Assembly: GCA_050740975.1 (NCBI GenBank)
Contig: JBOIEE010000092.1
Coordinates: 1 to 14,929, forward strand
Length of the DNA stretch: 14,929 bases
Direction: 5' to 3'
From: JBOHHR01 sp050740975
GTDB taxonomy: Bacteria; Pseudomonadota; Gammaproteobacteria; JBOHHR01
The notes under the pieces are model-generated. The model did no database searches. It was not told where the DNA came from and saw only the letters and a list, made by a program, of their open reading frames with translations. Shown here piece after piece: positions 1 to 6,418 of this stretch (within the stretch, counting starts at the first letter, position 1; the number at the start of each line of letters is the position of its first letter). Position numbers and translations under genes: made by a program.

Positions 1-49
1 CAGGACGTACCACGTTTTGTCACGGCCTATCCACTCAAAGGAGCAGACG

Positions 50-271
50 ATGATTAAAGAACTAGACACGGTGGTGTTGACGGAGGATTTACCGGAACAC
101 GGTCTGAAGCGGGGCGATCTGGGGACCGTTGTTCTAATCCATGCAGCAGGCGGCTACGAGATCGAATTCATGACGCTGGACGGCCAGACGCTAACGGTGG
201 TTTCCTTGTTTCCTCATCAGGTGCGTCCCGTGGGGCGAGGCGAGATCGCCCAGGCACGCGCGGTGGCCTAG
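50..271 (+). CDS. DUF4926-like small protein
   Basis: This encodes 73 residues. The start at 50 is chosen over an upstream TTG at 17 because AAAGGAG (37-43) sits 6 nt before this ATG and the recognisable domain starts at MIKELDTVVLTEDLPEHGL. The KELDTVVL opening, the GLKRGDLGTVV turn and the closing HQVRPV match what I know of the DUF4926 family, a compact all-beta fold of unknown function found in accessory regions beside other small DUF genes and toxin-antitoxin-like modules. There is no signal peptide or membrane segment, so it should be cytoplasmic. It lies about 150 nt upstream of another small-protein cluster on the same strand. I am confident that it is a real gene and fairly confident of the family; its function is unknown. 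Confidence 0.8.
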   Translation: MIKELDTVVLTEDLPEHGLKRGDLGTVVLIHAAGGYEIEFMTLDGQTLTVVSLFPHQVRPVGRGEIAQARAVA

Positions 272-345
272 ACAGCCGAGCGAGAACCTGCAGACGACAA
301 TTGGCCCGGCACTAACGGTTTCACGGAATAGGAGCTGGACTTCAT

Positions 346-370
346 CCCTTCGACTGCGCTCAGGGCAGGC
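346..370. repeat. Possible dispersed intergenic repeat unit
   Basis: This is a 25-base unit beginning CCCTTCGACTGCGCTCAGGG, with CCCT/AGGG ends. It resembles from memory a short motif scattered between genes in many environmental bacterial genomes. Only one copy is present in this window, so repetitiveness cannot be shown here. It sits in the otherwise empty 272-423 gap. Confidence 0.3.
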
Positions 371-423
371 ATCAATTACGACATCAAGTACCGCCTAGGC
401 CGCGATGAACGCGGCGAGGCTGA

Positions 424-648
424 ATGAAGGTTCGGTTCTCGAAACACGATGATATTGTGCAAGGTGTGCTGGCAGCACCGGCGCAGAAGGTTCCTGAACA
501 CGGCGCCATCGTCTGTTATCAAAGCATCGTGGAGATCGACCAGAAACCTTACCTGGTGCGCGTCATGGTGAACGAGACGGCCTCTCCGCCCACGGTGGTA
601 ACGGTCTACCGGACGAGCAAGATCGAGAAATATTGGAGGACAACATGA
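424..648 (+). CDS. DUF4258-like small protein
   Basis: This encodes 74 residues starting KVRFSKHDDIVQGVL and ending VVTVYRTSKIEKYW. The layout is a short N-terminal polar segment, a central beta segment (QSIVEIDQKPYLVRVMVNE) and a closing strand VVTVYRT. This fits the small DUF4258-type folds that are often encoded directly before DUF2283 proteins. It has no signal or membrane segment. Its stop overlaps the start of the DUF2283 gene (ATGA, 645-648), which indicates translational coupling and probably a joint function. The pairing suggests a toxin-antitoxin-like module, but that is inference: no catalytic residues are recognisable. The family assignment is moderate; the reality of the gene is well supported by the overlap. 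Confidence 0.7.
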   Translation: MKVRFSKHDDIVQGVLAAPAQKVPEHGAIVCYQSIVEIDQKPYLVRVMVNETASPPTVVTVYRTSKIEKYWRTT

Positions 649-842
649 AAGTGACCTACGATCCTGAAGTGGACGTGCTTCGGATTGTTTTCCGCGACGT
701 GGCTATCGAAGAGAGCGATGAGGACAAACCGGGCGTGATCCTCGACTACGACAAGGAGGGCAATATCGTCGGGCTGGAAGTGCTGAACGCTTCCCAGCGC
801 GTAGAGAACCCGCGCGGTGTCGAGTACGCAGTGACAGAATGA
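645..842 (+). CDS. DUF2283 family protein
   Basis: This encodes 65 residues. The start is fixed by GGAGGA (635-640) placed 4 nt before ATG 645 and by the 4-nt overlap with the preceding stop. The pattern is diagnostic of DUF2283: MKVTYDPEVDVLRIVF at the N-terminus, then a PGVILDYD strand-turn, then GNIVGLEVLNASQRV. DUF2283 is a small beta-sheet family of unknown biochemical role, very often encoded next to DUF4258, as here. It is probably a soluble partner of the upstream product; an antitoxin-like role is inference only. A GTG-initiated DprA-like gene follows after 3 nt, so the three genes probably form one transcript. Confidence 0.9.
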   Translation: MKVTYDPEVDVLRIVFRDVAIEESDEDKPGVILDYDKEGNIVGLEVLNASQRVENPRGVEYAVTE

Positions 843-845
843 CTG

Positions 846-1391
846 GTGGGCATCACGAAGCTCACCCCCGGAGACGCGCACTGGCCGAAGTCCTTGACCG
901 ACAGGCTGGGAGGAGAATCGGCGCCGGCAGCGCTTCAGGCCATCGGTCCGGTGGCGCTCCTGGCTGCCCCCAAAACTGCGCTCTTCTGCTCCGCCAGCAC
1001 GCCCGGCGATGCTATCCTGCGCGCCCACGATACCGCCCGGCGATTGCGCGATGAGGGCATCACGGTCATCAGCGGGTTTCATTCGCCGATCGAGAAGGAC
1101 TGCCTGCGCATCCTCCTGCGCGGCAAGCAGCCGATCATCGTCTGTCCCGCCCGCGCCATCGAGACCATGCGCATCCCGTCTGAATGCCGCGCCGCCTTCG
1201 ATGCAGGGTGTGTGCTGTTCCTCTCACCATTCACCAAGCAACCGAAACGCGTCACCAAAGAGTCAGCACTTCGCCGCAACGAAATCGTTGCGGCCTTGGC
1301 AGTTGATGCTTTCGTGGCCCACGTTGAGCCTGACGGCCACACGGCGCTGATAGTGAAAATGCTGGAGAAATGGCGTGTGCGGTTGCTGTGA
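846..1391 (+). CDS. Short stand-alone DprA/Smf-like protein
   Basis: This encodes 181 residues with a GTG start 3 nt after the DUF2283 stop. It has the Rossmann-like DprA/Smf core: a strand with ALFCSAS near residue 45, helix AHDTARRLRDEG, ITVISGFHSPIEKDCLRIL (the vvSG motif), QPIIVCPAR, then the RNEIVAALA helix and FVAHVEPDG. It lacks the N-terminal SAM and C-terminal winged-helix parts of full DprA (about 360 residues). It also lacks the canonical A-G-I-D-x-x-A-H segment, as is usual in the short accessory form. Full DprA loads RecA on incoming single-stranded DNA; the role of short forms is not settled, and they turn up near restriction and defence genes. The last 10-15 residues (MLEKWRVRLL) look more like HsdR than DprA, so the C-terminus may be chimeric (see the remnant that follows). 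Confidence 0.8.
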   Translation: MGITKLTPGDAHWPKSLTDRLGGESAPAALQAIGPVALLAAPKTALFCSASTPGDAILRAHDTARRLRDEGITVISGFHSPIEKDCLRILLRGKQPIIVCPARAIETMRIPSECRAAFDAGCVLFLSPFTKQPKRVTKESALRRNEIVAALAVDAFVAHVEPDGHTALIVKMLEKWRVRLL

Positions 1392-1521
1392 ACAGCCGCA
1401 GGAGCGCATCGCCCTGCTGCCGGCGGCGCAGGAGCACATTCTTCGTCAGGAGAACGGCAAGGACCGCTGCTTGCGCGCCGTGCGGGAGCTTTCGCCGGTC
1501 TTCGCGCTGGCGGTGCCGCAC
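1390..1521 (+). pseudogene. Type I restriction HsdR remnant
   Basis: In the frame that contains 1375, the translation from 1390 reads ERIALLPAAQEHIL, then GKDRCLRAVREL, then VFALAVPH. These blocks match, in order, the C-terminal half of the type I restriction-modification motor/endonuclease subunit HsdR (LPAAQEHIL..ED/NGK.RC..AVREL..AFALAVPH). Homology stops abruptly at 1521, where the family normally continues with an E-E-x-L-R-I-R-D segment. There is no start codon context, no helicase motif and only about 44 codons, against roughly 1000 in an intact hsdR. It is a scar of a lost restriction locus. The match is from memory of the family and should be confirmed by a protein search. Confidence 0.7.
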
Positions 1522-1639
1522 AGGACAACCAGCATTCACGTCCATTCAAGTGGACCGCGACCGCCGATTCGATCTCGGCAAAGGTCGAGCGACCACTCGG
1601 ATCTGCTTTCGCCCGCAGATCCCACGGAACGGACGGGTC

Positions 1640-2230
1640 TTATTCGGTGATCACGACCCGAGTCCCAAAGTCCACGTAGTGGCGTAGTTCGTTGATCTCC
1701 TGGTTGGTCAAGGCGATGCATCCCTGGGTCCAGTCCAGACTGTCATGGATGCGCAAGCGCTCCGCCGTCATAGAGCCCAAGCCATGAATGCCGATAAGAC
1801 CACCCAAAGCGGTCTGTTGTGGCGGGATCTCGTGCAATCGGTGGGCGAGTACGATGCGATCAAAATCGCGTCGTGAGATGATGCGGTTCTTTAGTCCCCA
1901 AAAGGCATCCTTGATGCTGGGGTAATCGAGCTGCATGAAATAATAGAACTCGCTGTTTCCATTGAAATCCACGATACGGTACTTGCCTTGCGGCGTCTTG
2001 CGATCGCCGCGCCGGCTTTTTCCTCCACTACCACCCCGACCTGTAGAGATGAAAAAACGCCGCTCGACTTTAGGCCCCTTCTTGACTAACAGCACCCGCT
2101 TGGACTTGATTACCTCCAGCTCGTAGTCGGAAGCGGAGCACGGGTGGGAGGCGGTAACAGCCGTAAGCGCAAGGCCGAAGCCGATACAAATAAACAAACG
2201 CCATAGCGCTGGGGTCGATTTTTCGTACAT
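1640..2230 (-). CDS. Secreted L,D-transpeptidase (YkuD family)
   Basis: This encodes 196 residues. An N-terminal signal peptide has positive residues followed by a hydrophobic stretch (LFICIGFGLALTAVTA, about residues 12-27), so it should act in the periplasm. The YkuD catalytic pattern is present: IGIHGLG (H149), a second His at 162, and the T-Q-G-C motif with nucleophile C171, followed by IALTNQEINEL. Such enzymes cross-link peptidoglycan (3-3 bonds) or attach proteins to it through an acyl-enzyme on the cysteine. The TPQGKYRIVDFN segment is the usual start of the domain core. No LysM or peptidoglycan-binding domain is seen, so this is the minimal ErfK/YnhG-like form. It is divergent from the cytochrome b561 gene with about 80 nt between them. 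The 118 nt beyond its stop, up to the HsdR remnant, hold nothing recognisable. Confidence 0.9.
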   Translation of the reverse strand: MYEKSTPALWRLFICIGFGLALTAVTASHPCSASDYELEVIKSKRVLLVKKGPKVERRFFISTGRGGSGGKSRRGDRKTPQGKYRIVDFNGNSEFYYFMQLDYPSIKDAFWGLKNRIISRRDFDRIVLAHRLHEIPPQQTALGGLIGIHGLGSMTAERLRIHDSLDWTQGCIALTNQEINELRHYVDFGTRVVITE

Positions 2231-2268
2231 CGCGAAAACTTTCCGCTGGGTGTTGCTTAGAACCTAAA

Positions 2269-2274
2269 TATAAT
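2269..2274 (+). promoter_or_regulatory. Possible -10 element upstream of cytochrome b561
   Basis: This is a perfect TATAAT in the AT-rich divergent gap, 38 nt before the proposed b561 start. No good -35 is found at 16-18 nt, so the call rests on the -10 alone. Confidence 0.35.
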
Positions 2275-2311
2275 GGATTTATAGAAGATTAAACACGGTG
2301 TCTAAAATAAA

Positions 2312-2860
2312 ATGTATGGCGCTGAGATGCATGAGAAAAATACTAAGTACACGCACACGGCCATGGTCTTGCATTGGCTCATGATGCTGCTCATATTCAC
2401 CTTGATCGGTCTCGGGTGGTATATGGCGGATCTGCCCAAAGGTGAGCAGCGCAGCGCGCTTATTGCTTGGCATAAGTCGATCGGCCTAACGGTGTTTCTG
2501 CTCGCTTTGCTCCGTCCGTGGTGGCGGTTAAGGCACCCTCCCCCTCTCCTGCTCGCACGCTTCGAGCGCTGGCGCCGCCGCTTTGCCGGAGTGATCCATT
2601 TCGCAATGTATTATTGTATGTTTCTACAGCCCCTGAGCGGGTATCTTTCTTCTTCGTTCAGCGGGTATGCTACCCGTTACTTTGGGGTCGCCCTTCCCCA
2701 TTGGGGCTGGGAAGACAAGTTTTTGAACAAATTGTTTTCCTCCGTCCACGAGTGGAGCGCCATCGCTTTATGCACCCTGATCGTGATCCACATCCTCGGC
2801 GCGGTCAGCCACGCGCTGCCCGGCCAAGAGCCGGTGCTGCGACGCATGCTTCCTTGGTGA
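2312..2860 (+). CDS. Cytochrome b561 family membrane protein
   Basis: This encodes 182 residues in a four-helix membrane protein of the prokaryotic b561 type. Helix 1 carries TAMVLHWLMMLLIF, helix 2 follows the WHKSIG motif, helix 3 is IHFAMYYCMFLQPLSGY and helix 4 is WSAIALCTLIVIHILG. Candidate haem-b ligands are H21, H54, H146 and H160, in the positions expected for the family. These proteins move electrons between the quinone pool and periplasmic or membrane acceptors; in E. coli CybB oxidises superoxide at the membrane. There is no fused YceI domain. The start may be ATG 2312 or ATG 2327 (six residues in); neither has a strong ribosome-binding site. It ends only 11 nt from the convergent amrS stop, with no clear terminator between. 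Confidence 0.9.
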   Translation: MYGAEMHEKNTKYTHTAMVLHWLMMLLIFTLIGLGWYMADLPKGEQRSALIAWHKSIGLTVFLLALLRPWWRLRHPPPLLLARFERWRRRFAGVIHFAMYYCMFLQPLSGYLSSSFSGYATRYFGVALPHWGWEDKFLNKLFSSVHEWSAIALCTLIVIHILGAVSHALPGQEPVLRRMLPW

Positions 2861-2871
2861 GAGGCTGGGCG

Positions 2872-3963
2872 CTAGGCAAAACTTTTCAAGTGCACGGGTA
2901 AGCGCCGCGCCCCCCAGCTACCTGGATGGGCTTCGAATACTCCCGGGCACGGTGTCCCGCAGTCTCGACAGCAGCCCTTCTCATCCAGGCCCCAGTCACT
3001 TAAGTTGTACCAATCGCGTCCGATTAAACAGCGGCCACAGCCGTGGCAGTAGGTGCTCTCACCCGCTTTGTCATGCACATTGCCGGTGTAGGCATAGCGC
3101 ACGCCGTTTGCAAGCGCGATTTCCCGCGCCCGGGTTAGGGTCGACGCCGGTGTGCGTGGTTTATCGCGCATTTTCCAATCCGGATGGAAGGCGGTAAAAT
3201 GCATCGGTACCTGCGGGCCGAGCTCCGTTACCACCCAACGCGTCATCTGGTCGAGCTCCGACTCCGAATCGTTCTCTCCCGGGATCAGTAGGGTCGTCAG
3301 CTCAAACCAAACCGTGGTTTGGTGCTTGAGGTACTTGAGCGTCTCCAGTACCGGCTCCAGATGACCCCCGGTCACCTTCCAGTAGAAGCGTTCCGTAAAC
3401 GCTTTAAGGTCCACGTTGGCCGCATCCATGTAGCGGTAAAACTCCTCCCGTGCCCCTTCGCGCATATAACCCGCCGTCACAGCCACGACCTTGATGCCTC
3501 GTTCCCGACAAGCAATGGCGACGTCTATGGCATATTCCATGAAGATCACAGGATCGTTGTAGGTGAACGCGACACTACGGCAGCCCAAAGCCTGAGCAAC
3601 GGCGGCTATCTTCCGCGGACTTGCCTCATCGGCTAGGATATCCAGTTCCCGTGATTTGCTGATATCCCAGTTCTGGCAAAACTTGCACGCCAAATTGCAC
3701 CCCGCGGTACCAAACGAGAGCACGGGTGTTCCGGGCAAGAAATGATTCAGTGGCTTCTTCTCAATCGGATCGACGCAAAAACCGCTGGAGCGCCCATAGC
3801 TAGTCAAGACCACCCGGCCCCCGTGATTCGCTCGAACAAAACAAAGTCCCCGCTGGCCTTCATGTAGATGGCAAACCCGCGGGCACACGTCGCACTGCAC
3901 ACGATCATCGGTTAAGGTGTGCCAATAGCGGGTCGGAAAGTCGGCGTGAGCTGCGGCAGGCAT
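2872..3963 (-). CDS. amrS: AmmeMemoRadiSam system radical SAM enzyme
   Basis: This encodes 363 residues. The radical SAM cluster motif is C89-N-L-A-C93-K-F-C96 in the block GTAGCNLACKFCQNW. It is preceded by the AmrS N-terminal cysteines CDVCPRVC (C24, C27, C31) and C41, and by the EKKPLNHFLPG segment. The C-terminus holds another cysteine cluster (YCHGCGRC, then CCRDCGTPC) also typical of the family. AmrS is the radical SAM member of the trio AMMECR1/Memo/AmrS (AmmeMemoRadiSam); the substrate is still poorly defined. No AMMECR1 or Memo gene lies in this window. I chose ATG at 3963 because the family N-terminus begins there and the upstream ybaK gene stops 2 nt before; the open frame upstream would overlap ybaK by about 180 nt. 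It is cotranscribed with ybaK. Confidence 0.93.
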   Translation of the reverse strand: MPAAAHADFPTRYWHTLTDDRVQCDVCPRVCHLHEGQRGLCFVRANHGGRVVLTSYGRSSGFCVDPIEKKPLNHFLPGTPVLSFGTAGCNLACKFCQNWDISKSRELDILADEASPRKIAAVAQALGCRSVAFTYNDPVIFMEYAIDVAIACRERGIKVVAVTAGYMREGAREEFYRYMDAANVDLKAFTERFYWKVTGGHLEPVLETLKYLKHQTTVWFELTTLLIPGENDSESELDQMTRWVVTELGPQVPMHFTAFHPDWKMRDKPRTPASTLTRAREIALANGVRYAYTGNVHDKAGESTYCHGCGRCLIGRDWYNLSDWGLDEKGCCRDCGTPCPGVFEAHPGSWGARRLPVHLKSFA

Positions 3964-3965
3964 GG

Positions 3966-4421
3966 TTACAGTTCTATAACCGTCGGGTTTACCAGGCGGC
4001 TGTAGTCTCGGTAGGCCAATCGCATAAGCTCGGTGTGGGAGCCGGAATTGAAGGTAATGCTCTCGTCTTTGGTGAGATCGCGCGCTATGAACACCGGCAT
4101 CCCATAGAGATTTCCAAAAGGAGGCATGGCGCCGACCTCGCACCCCGCGAACTCGTCCTTGAACTCTTCCTCCACCGCCAGCTCTGCACTGTCTATCCCG
4201 GTGCCTTGCCGCAAGCGTTCAAAGTCGACTTGACGTGCGGCCGGTAATACCGCCATCGCCAACTTATGGTCCAGTTTGACCATAACGGTCTTTGCCAACT
4301 CTTTTCCGGAGACATGCGCAGACTGTGCGGTGTCCTGAGCCGTATAGGCTCGGGAATGGGTTATGGAGACGTACTTGACGTGGTGGCGATCCAGGAACTC
4401 TTGTAGTTTCGGAACGGGCAT
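3966..4421 (-). CDS. ybaK: YbaK/EbsC-type aminoacyl-tRNA deacylase
   Basis: This encodes 151 residues, the normal size for a free-standing YbaK/ProX trans-editing domain. Visible features are the lysine-containing segment GKELAKTVMVKLD, then AVLPAARQVDFERLR, the CEVGAMPPFGNLYGMPV block (the G-x-x-P-P-F-G substrate loop) and FNSGSHTEL near the end. These proteins hydrolyse mischarged aminoacyl-tRNAs (for example Cys- or Ala-tRNAPro) in the cytoplasm; the exact substrate cannot be told from sequence. The start is supported by GAGGAG on the minus strand (4433-4428), 6 nt before the ATG. It is the first gene of the two-gene unit with amrS. A TATAAT -10 and a 15-bp palindrome lie just upstream. 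Confidence 0.9.
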   Translation of the reverse strand: MPVPKLQEFLDRHHVKYVSITHSRAYTAQDTAQSAHVSGKELAKTVMVKLDHKLAMAVLPAARQVDFERLRQGTGIDSAELAVEEEFKDEFAGCEVGAMPPFGNLYGMPVFIARDLTKDESITFNSGSHTELMRLAYRDYSRLVNPTVIEL

Positions 4422-4438
4422 TGGCCTCTCCTCGACAA

Positions 4439-4453
4439 AGACCTGTCAGGTCT
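4439..4453. promoter_or_regulatory. 15-bp palindrome at ybaK transcription start
   Basis: AGACCTGTCAGGTCT is a perfect 7+1+7 palindrome. It lies directly downstream of a minus-strand TATAAT (4459-4454), so its centre (4446) coincides with the expected transcription start of ybaK-amrS, and it ends 17 nt before the ybaK start codon. That position suits a repressor operator. The regulator is not recognisable. Confidence 0.45.
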
Positions 4454-4459
4454 ATTATA
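4454..4459 (-). promoter_or_regulatory. -10 element of ybaK-amrS
   Basis: The minus strand reads TATAAT here, about 33 nt upstream of the ybaK start. The -35 at 17 nt (4477-4482) is weak (ACACTA), which would suit an activated or tightly regulated promoter. Confidence 0.4.
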
Positions 4460-4530
4460 ACCCGAGCTTTGGACAATAGTGTTACCCGCGGCTGGTGATA
4501 AACTGGCTGCGGTCATAATGCTTTAAGTCC

Positions 4531-5748
4531 ATGGGTGCGCCCGAGTTAACGATAGATACCAAAAGGATCTCGAGTCCGATGGAGCGATACGGCGCGAGGT
4601 ATTTGCTCAAAGCGGCGAAAAATCCCCCGGTCACCTTGATTTTGTCGAATGGCGAAACGGTCGGGAAGCCTGGCGTGGCTTCCGCGTTTCGCTTGAGGTT
4701 GCGCAGCCGTGATGCGGTTTTTCGCTTGTTACTCGATCCTGTGGTGGGTTTCGGAGATCTCTACAGCCGTGAGGAGCTTGAAGTAGAGGGCGATCTGACG
4801 CGATTTCTGGAACACATATACCGACTTGGTGTCGATCGAGGCTTTGGTCTGCTAGCAGCATTGCGAGCCCTGTTGCAGCATTCAAAGGTGGATAACGAGG
4901 TGTTGACCCGGCATTATGACCTCGGCAACGATTTTTACCGGTTGTGGTTAGATCCGGCAATGCAATATTCCTGCGCCTACTATTCGACGCCGGGAGCGGA
5001 TTTGGACCAGGCGCAGACCGCTAAAATGGATCACATCTGCCGCAAGCTGCGTTTGTCGCCGGGTGAGCGGGTGATAGAAGCTGGGTGCGGTTGGGGTGGG
5101 CTCGCCATCCATATGGCCCGCCGATATGGTGTACGGGTCATCGCGTACAACATCTCCGTCCAGCAGTTGCGGTATGCACACAGTCAAGCAACCCAGTTTG
5201 GGCTCAGCGAGCAAGTCGAGTTTGTGCAGGACGATTACCGAAACATCCGTGGCAATTGCGACGCGTTTGTTTCCGTGGGCATGTTAGAGCACGTAGGCAA
5301 AGAGCACTATTCGGCGTTTGGTAGGGTGCTCGATCGTTGTTTGACGGATCGCGGACGGGGACTCATTCACAGCATTGGGCGTAGTCAGCCAGCAGCGACC
5401 AATTTCTGGATCAACACGCGCATTTTCGAGGGTACCCATGCCCCAAGTTTGCAGGAATTGATGGGAATGCTGGAGCCTTGGTCTTTCGCTGCCTGGGATG
5501 TTGAGAACTTGCGGCTGCACTATGTGAAAACCTTGGAAGCGTGGCTACTGCGTTTCGAGGCTAAACAGGAGCAGATTGTGGCAGAACACGGAGCGAAGTT
5601 TTATCGCGCGTGGCGTTTGTATCTTTGTGGGTCACTGGCGGCGTTTCGGGTTGGCGATCTCCAACTTTTTCAAGTGGTTTTCTCCCGCCCCCAGTGCGAC
5701 CGTTTTCCCCTTACCCGCCAGTCTCTGTACGCGGATTTTCAGGTTTAA
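4531..5748 (+). CDS. cfa: Cyclopropane-fatty-acyl-phospholipid synthase
   Basis: This encodes 405 residues, close to E. coli Cfa (382). An N-terminal domain of about 120 residues ends in VGFGDLYSREELEVEGDL. The catalytic half begins at HYDLGNDFYRLWLD and carries the S-adenosylmethionine motif VIEAGCGWGGLA (about 181-192). Other blocks follow the family: YSCAYY (conserved Cys), VSVGMLEHVGKEHY (conserved Glu in the bicarbonate site), GLIHSIG (His) and WLLRFE. The enzyme adds a methylene group across double bonds of membrane phospholipid acyl chains, a common stationary-phase or acid-stress change. The start is uncertain: ATG 4531 has a poor ribosome-binding site and sits only about 12 nt from a CATAAT at 4514. 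ATG 4579 (residue 17) is an alternative with AAAAGGA upstream. The gene looks intact. Confidence 0.92.
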   Translation: MGAPELTIDTKRISSPMERYGARYLLKAAKNPPVTLILSNGETVGKPGVASAFRLRLRSRDAVFRLLLDPVVGFGDLYSREELEVEGDLTRFLEHIYRLGVDRGFGLLAALRALLQHSKVDNEVLTRHYDLGNDFYRLWLDPAMQYSCAYYSTPGADLDQAQTAKMDHICRKLRLSPGERVIEAGCGWGGLAIHMARRYGVRVIAYNISVQQLRYAHSQATQFGLSEQVEFVQDDYRNIRGNCDAFVSVGMLEHVGKEHYSAFGRVLDRCLTDRGRGLIHSIGRSQPAATNFWINTRIFEGTHAPSLQELMGMLEPWSFAAWDVENLRLHYVKTLEAWLLRFEAKQEQIVAEHGAKFYRAWRLYLCGSLAAFRVGDLQLFQVVFSRPQCDRFPLTRQSLYADFQV

Positions 5749-5938
5749 CAGGACTCGGTGGCGACTTAATTCTACGGCAAACAGCAAAATGTGCTTGAAT
5801 TCTTCCCTGTAACAAATATCATATGTGCTGAAAGCTGTGAGGTAGACACTTTGGTTTCTCACGCGAAGAAGGTCTGCGGTCATAAAATGACCAGGACCGT
5901 ATTGAAACCCGATGATAAAGAATAAGAGGAGGTAAGAA

Positions 5939-6016
5939 ATGGAACCAGCGATATTCGCTCCAGTTGTGCTTATCTTTTGTCTGATCTGTGGTTGGATCAT
6001 CCTAAAGAAGTCCTAA
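5939..6016 (+). CDS. 25-residue single-helix membrane peptide
   Basis: This small gene encodes 25 residues: a short N-terminus (MEPAIFAP), a hydrophobic helix from about V9 to L22 with two cysteines, and a C-terminal KKS. A near-perfect Shine-Dalgarno AGAGGAGGT (5925-5933) sits 5 nt before the ATG. The hydrophobic run followed by lysines suggests a single-pass membrane peptide with the C-terminus in the cytoplasm. I do not recognise the family; it is similar in kind, not in sequence, to helper peptides such as CydX or KdpF. Part of the complementary strand is open, but only this reading has a strong ribosome-binding site. It lies between cfa and the EF-G-like gene, with a strong inverted repeat 37 nt after its stop. 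Confidence 0.55.
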   Translation: MEPAIFAPVVLIFCLICGWIILKKS

Positions 6017-6053
6017 AGACCTAAAGAAGTAAGCGTCAATTCTAGTTGTTGAA

Positions 6054-6084
6054 GAACGCCAGTGGCCTACGGCCTCTGGCGTTC
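6054..6084. other. Strong inverted repeat after the small membrane peptide
   Basis: The arms GAACGCCAG and CTGGCGTTC pair perfectly over 9 bp, continue after one T-T mismatch with GGCC/GGCC, and close a 3-nt loop (TAC). No T run follows on either strand, so it is not a textbook intrinsic terminator. It could be a 3' end stabiliser or a Rho-assisted stop for the 5939-6016 transcript. Confidence 0.5.
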
Positions 6085-6418
6085 GTCACGCCCCACCCAG
6101 GATCCAGGGCTAAACGACCCGGGCGGTGCATAGCAGTTAATTGCTGTGCCAATTCAGCGCGGTGCATGTGCATCTCAAATACCCAGCAATCAGCGCAAGG
6201 TAGCCGCGCAGACACCCCAAACGTGAGCGACATCGTGCAAACGCCGGGTAACGCGGTAAACAACCGCCAAGACCAGCGTTCCTGGCTCTCCCTGTGCCCC
6301 TGTGCCCTACCGATTTGGTGCTTGTCTCGGCGCAGAAGGATCTGCGGTATTGAGGTAAGCGTTATACACTGCGGAGCTCGACGATAAGAAAGGCAAAAAA
6401 GCGTTCGGAGGTCAATAA
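6085..6418. other. Leader/intergenic region before the EF-G-like gene
   Basis: I see no gene in these 334 nt. There is an 8-bp stem with one G-T pair at 6128-6149 (GCATAGCA/TGCTGTGC, loop GTTAAT). A TATACA at 6363-6368, about 50 nt before the next start, could be a -10 but lacks a convincing -35. GGAGGT at 6407-6412 is the ribosome-binding site of the next gene. No known riboswitch consensus is recognised. Confidence 0.4.

Noticed and set aside
606..1082. Long open frame on the minus strand (158 codons)
   Set aside because: It lies across the DUF2283 and DprA-like genes, which match known families and have start signals; its own translation has no recognisable domain.
3964..4143. N-terminal extension of amrS
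   Set aside because: The frame is open, but it would overlap ybaK by about 180 nt, and the extra residues do not resemble AmrS, whose conserved part begins after ATG 3963.
4507..5885. The 12-mer CTGCGGTCATAA occurs before cfa (4507-4518) and before the small peptide (5874-5885)
   Set aside because: Several repeated 12-mers are expected by chance in 15 kb, and neither copy has a convincing -35, so a shared promoter is not supported.
5632..6000. Minus-strand open frame of 122 codons across the end of cfa and the small peptide
   Set aside because: No ribosome-binding site or domain; it overlaps the 3' end of cfa and the better supported + strand peptide.
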